Shown here in pieces: positions 62,141 through 64,000 of a stretch of 64,000 bases of DNA (positions are counted from its first letter, which is position 1; each line of letters starts with the position of its first letter). The DNA comes from Bacteroidetes bacterium 43-16 (lineage in GTDB: Bacteria > Bacteroidota > Bacteroidia > Chitinophagales > Chitinophagaceae): contig MKTB01000005.1 of NCBI GenBank assembly GCA_001897525.1, forward strand, positions 1 through 64,000. Direction: 5' to 3'. A program made the translations under genes and the position numbers. Below the pieces are notes generated by a model. The model ran no database searches. It saw only the letters and a list, made by a program, of their open reading frames with translations, and was not told the origin of the DNA.

Positions 62141-62773
62141 ATGCATTTTGTACAAAAAATATATATTAATGATAAACCATTAATATTAACTAATTCCGCC
62201 GAAAGTTTTTTGCACCAAAACCCCTTAAGCAAGGGCTTTGAGCTGTTTGTAGGCGCTTTTCACCGTAATTTCCGGATGGCGAAAAAGCACCTTGAAAAAC
62301 CCTTTACCCAAGGGGTGATCATAGAAGATATTGATGTTGATGTGCTCCAGAAAGAGATCAGCAGCTACTTTAAACCCATCAGTGCCGGTGGCGGTGTAGT
62401 CCACAATGAAGACGGAGATATATTAATGATCTACCGCAGGGGGAAATGGGACCTGCCCAAAGGAAAATTAGATGAAGGCGAATCCATTGAAGCTTGTGCG
62501 GTAAGAGAGGTGCAGGAAGAAACCGGCCTGAATAAACTCCATCTTGAAAACAAAATTGCAGACACTTTTCATATCTATTCAGAAAACAAAAAGGACATCA
62601 TAAAAACTACCGTCTGGTTCCGGATGAATGTAAACGGCATACCGGCATTGATCCCGCAGGCCGAGGAGAACATAGCCGAAGCTAAATGGGTGCCGGTGGC
62701 GCAACTGCCCGAATACATCAAGTATTCTTACCAGGGCATCAAAGACGTACTTACCCTGGCCAAACTGTTATAA
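62141..62773 (+). CDS. NUDIX hydrolase
   Basis: 210 residues from the ATG at 62141; the in-frame ATG at 62126 lies just before the -7 box and would not be transcribed. The N-terminal ~75 residues are specific to this type (VQKIYINDKPLILTN). The NUDIX domain (about 80-205) has GGGVVHNEDGDILMIYRRG, LPKG and the box GKLDEGESIEACAVREVQEETGL (split at 20 residues when quoted; key GxxxxxE...REVxEExG). It hydrolyses a nucleoside diphosphate-linked compound; the substrate is unknown. An ElaA-like GNAT follows 68 bases later. Confidence 0.9.
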   Translation: MHFVQKIYINDKPLILTNSAESFLHQNPLSKGFELFVGAFHRNFRMAKKHLEKPFTQGVIIEDIDVDVLQKEISSYFKPISAGGGVVHNEDGDILMIYRRGKWDLPKGKLDEGESIEACAVREVQEETGLNKLHLENKIADTFHIYSENKKDIIKTTVWFRMNVNGIPALIPQAEENIAEAKWVPVAQLPEYIKYSYQGIKDVLTLAKLL

Positions 62774-62841
62774 TATTTATGGGCACAGGTATAAACAGCA
62801 CTGCAACTTATATCCTGGCGACTAATTAAAGCATTCCATCT

Positions 62842-63300
62842 ATGTCCTGGCATTTAAAACCTTTTCAAGAGCTCAGCAATCATGAGCTGTACAGCATCCT
62901 GCAGATCAGGAATGCCGTGTTCATTGTAGAGCAGGCCTGCTACTACCAGGACGTAGACAATAAAGACCTCAATGCATTACACCTGTTCTATATCAAGGAT
63001 AATGCTATGCTGGCCTATTGCAGGATACTGCCTGCAGGGATCTCTTACAAAGAAGCCAGTATCGGCAGGTTCCTCACCGTACAGTCTGCCCGCAACCAGG
63101 GCTTAGGAAAGGTATTGATCGAGCAGGCCATTTATCATATCAAGGAACGCTGGCCCAAGACCAGTATCCGCATCAGCGCACAACAGTACCTGGAAGCTTT
63201 CTACCAAAGTTTTGGGTTCAAAACCCAGGGCGATATGTACCTCGAAGATGACATTCCACATATAGAAATGCTCCTCGACCTGAATATGCCTACCCTCTAA
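62842..63300 (+). CDS. ElaA-like GNAT acetyltransferase
   Basis: 152 residues, usual for ElaA. GNAT core with IGRFLTVQSARNQGLGKVLIEQAI (acetyl-CoA loop RNQGLGK) and the start MSWHLKPFQELSNHELYSILQIRNAVFIVEQ, diagnostic of ElaA. Followed by YYQDVDNKDLNALH. The acceptor is not known. It forms a two-gene unit with the NUDIX gene, and both lie between the two 33-bp palindromes. Confidence 0.93.
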   Translation: MSWHLKPFQELSNHELYSILQIRNAVFIVEQACYYQDVDNKDLNALHLFYIKDNAMLAYCRILPAGISYKEASIGRFLTVQSARNQGLGKVLIEQAIYHIKERWPKTSIRISAQQYLEAFYQSFGFKTQGDMYLEDDIPHIEMLLDLNMPTL

Positions 63301-63328
63301 ATAAAACGTATTACTGGTAAACGCATAA

Positions 63329-63361
63329 AAACCTATAAGGTTTTTGAAACCTTATAGGTTT
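63329..63361. repeat. 33-bp palindrome, copy 2
   Basis: Same 33 bases as 61816-61848, same loop orientation, 29 bases after the ElaA-like gene; it could also act as its terminator although no T-run follows. Confidence 0.85.
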
Positions 63362-63507
63362 ACAAAACAGCGATTAAATAGCCTGTTAACAGGCATAAGA
63401 AATAAGCAGCGCCACATCAAATCCTGTTATTTGTTCACGCCTCCTTTATTATTGCCCTCCAGGCCTAATCAAATAAGGCTTTAGCGATATCCATGGCATA
63501 ATTTCTT

Positions 63508-63515
63508 TATCTTTG
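63508..63515 (+). promoter_or_regulatory. -7 box of prfB
   Basis: TATCTTTG (extended TATCTTTGCA), 22 bases before the prfB ATG. Confidence 0.5.
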
Positions 63516-63537
63516 CACTCCTAACTTTCCACAGGAA

Positions 63538-64000
63538 ATGACTGCTGAACAATTAAAATCAATGCGTGAGCGCCTGGCTCATTTATACCAATTTTTGAAC
63601 GTTGAAGAAAGAACGGCTAAAGCCGAAAGCGATTTTCAACTGTCCACCTCCCCGGGATTCTGGGACGATGATACCCGGGCTACCGGTATCTTAAAAGAAA
63701 TAAAGATCAATAAATACTGGACCGGCCTGTACAACCAGACCCGGAATGCCGTAGAAGATTTTGCCATCCTGTTTGACTTCTGGAAAGATGGAGAAGCGGA
63801 GGAAGAAGAGGTAAAAGCAGCTTATGAACTGGCGATTAAAAACCTGGACGAAGTTGAATTCAAATCCACCCTGAACGAACCGGAAGATGAGTTAACGGCC
63901 ATCATCCAGATCAATGCCGGTGCCGGTGGTACCGAAAGCCAGGACTGGGCAGAGATGCTAGCGCGTATGTACCGTATGTATGGCCAAAAGCAAGGCTGGA
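63538..64000 (+). CDS. prfB: Peptide chain release factor 2 (5' part, cut by window edge)
   Basis: 154 codons are visible from the ATG at 63538. The start (LKSMRERLAHLYQFL), STSPGFWDDD, and INAGAGGTESQDWAEMLARMYR near residues 125-145 identify RF2, which releases peptides at UGA and UAA. The reading frame is open throughout, so this copy has no in-frame UGA and no programmed +1 frameshift, unlike many prfB genes. The SPF/GGQ parts are beyond the window. Confidence 0.93.
   Translation, partial: MTAEQLKSMRERLAHLYQFLNVEERTAKAESDFQLSTSPGFWDDDTRATGILKEIKINKYWTGLYNQTRNAVEDFAILFDFWKDGEAEEEEVKAAYELAIKNLDEVEFKSTLNEPEDELTAIIQINAGAGGTESQDWAEMLARMYRMYGQKQGW

Noticed and set aside
1-64000. CRISPR arrays, insertion sequences, prophage, rRNA
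   Set aside because: No spaced direct-repeat array, transposase, integrase, phage structural gene or rRNA sequence was seen; the 'holin-like' gene has no phage context.

Overview
The window looks like chromosome from a Bacteroidota bacterium, most likely order Chitinophagales (family Chitinophagaceae or close). The evidence is: secreted proteins with C-terminal type IX secretion (T9SS) sorting domains; an exbB-exbD-exbD-tonB operon; YD/RHS-like giant secreted proteins; promoters with the Bacteroidota -7 box TAnnTTTG (here often extended to TAnnTTTGCA) instead of TATAAT; few Shine-Dalgarno sites; and a eukaryotic-like NADP isocitrate dehydrogenase. G+C is mid-40s % by eye, not computed. I see no rRNA, CRISPR array, insertion sequence or phage module.

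Layout. 1-9317: secreted/surface proteins on the minus strand (a YD/RHS-type locus and a 1312-residue T9SS cargo). 9533-13603: ribosomal proteins L19, L20 and L35, then an operon of MmcQ/YjbR, YciH/SUI1, a FemAB-like GNAT and a LolC/E-like permease. 13826-19092: a secreted endonuclease-family protein, a lipoprotein, pnp and a beta-barrel-like protein. 19183-22240: TonB energising operon. 22477-26400: mutL, a BNR/YCF48-like lipoprotein and an AI-2E family permease. 26566-29182: a small membrane-protein operon, yajC, coaD and a sugar epimerase. 29395-36225: an accessory-looking stretch with a basic His-rich secreted protein, a YifB ATPase, two identical tRNA-Asp genes plus a decayed tRNA-like fragment, and variable secreted or WG-repeat proteins.

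36276-42530 is the most interesting part. A MocR-type (GntR + aminotransferase) regulator is divergent from a compact five-gene biotin operon: an unrecognised ferritin-like, probably di-iron, protein followed by bioF, bioD, bioB and bioA. The four late biotin genes are all present. No bioC, bioH (or a known BioH substitute), bioI, bioW or bioZ is in the cluster. The first gene is therefore a candidate for a new way of making the pimeloyl precursor. The -7 boxes of regulator and operon lie back to back, one base apart.

42587-64000 is mostly housekeeping: a FabB-like ketosynthase with an LpxL-like acyltransferase, a methyltransferase, glmM, a front-end desaturase, coaE-ribH, a siderophore utilisation pair, icd, a TIGR01777 epimerase, a secreted C1 peptidase, three tandem paralogous outer-membrane-type proteins, methylmalonyl-CoA mutase, a MaoC-like hydratase, pyrE, a NUDIX protein, an ElaA-like GNAT and the 5' part of prfB. 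Several genes (coaE, pyrE, NUDIX, the MocR regulator) have their -7 box only 4-5 bases before the start codon, which implies leaderless mRNAs. Palindromic extragenic repeats of at least two families lie between genes.
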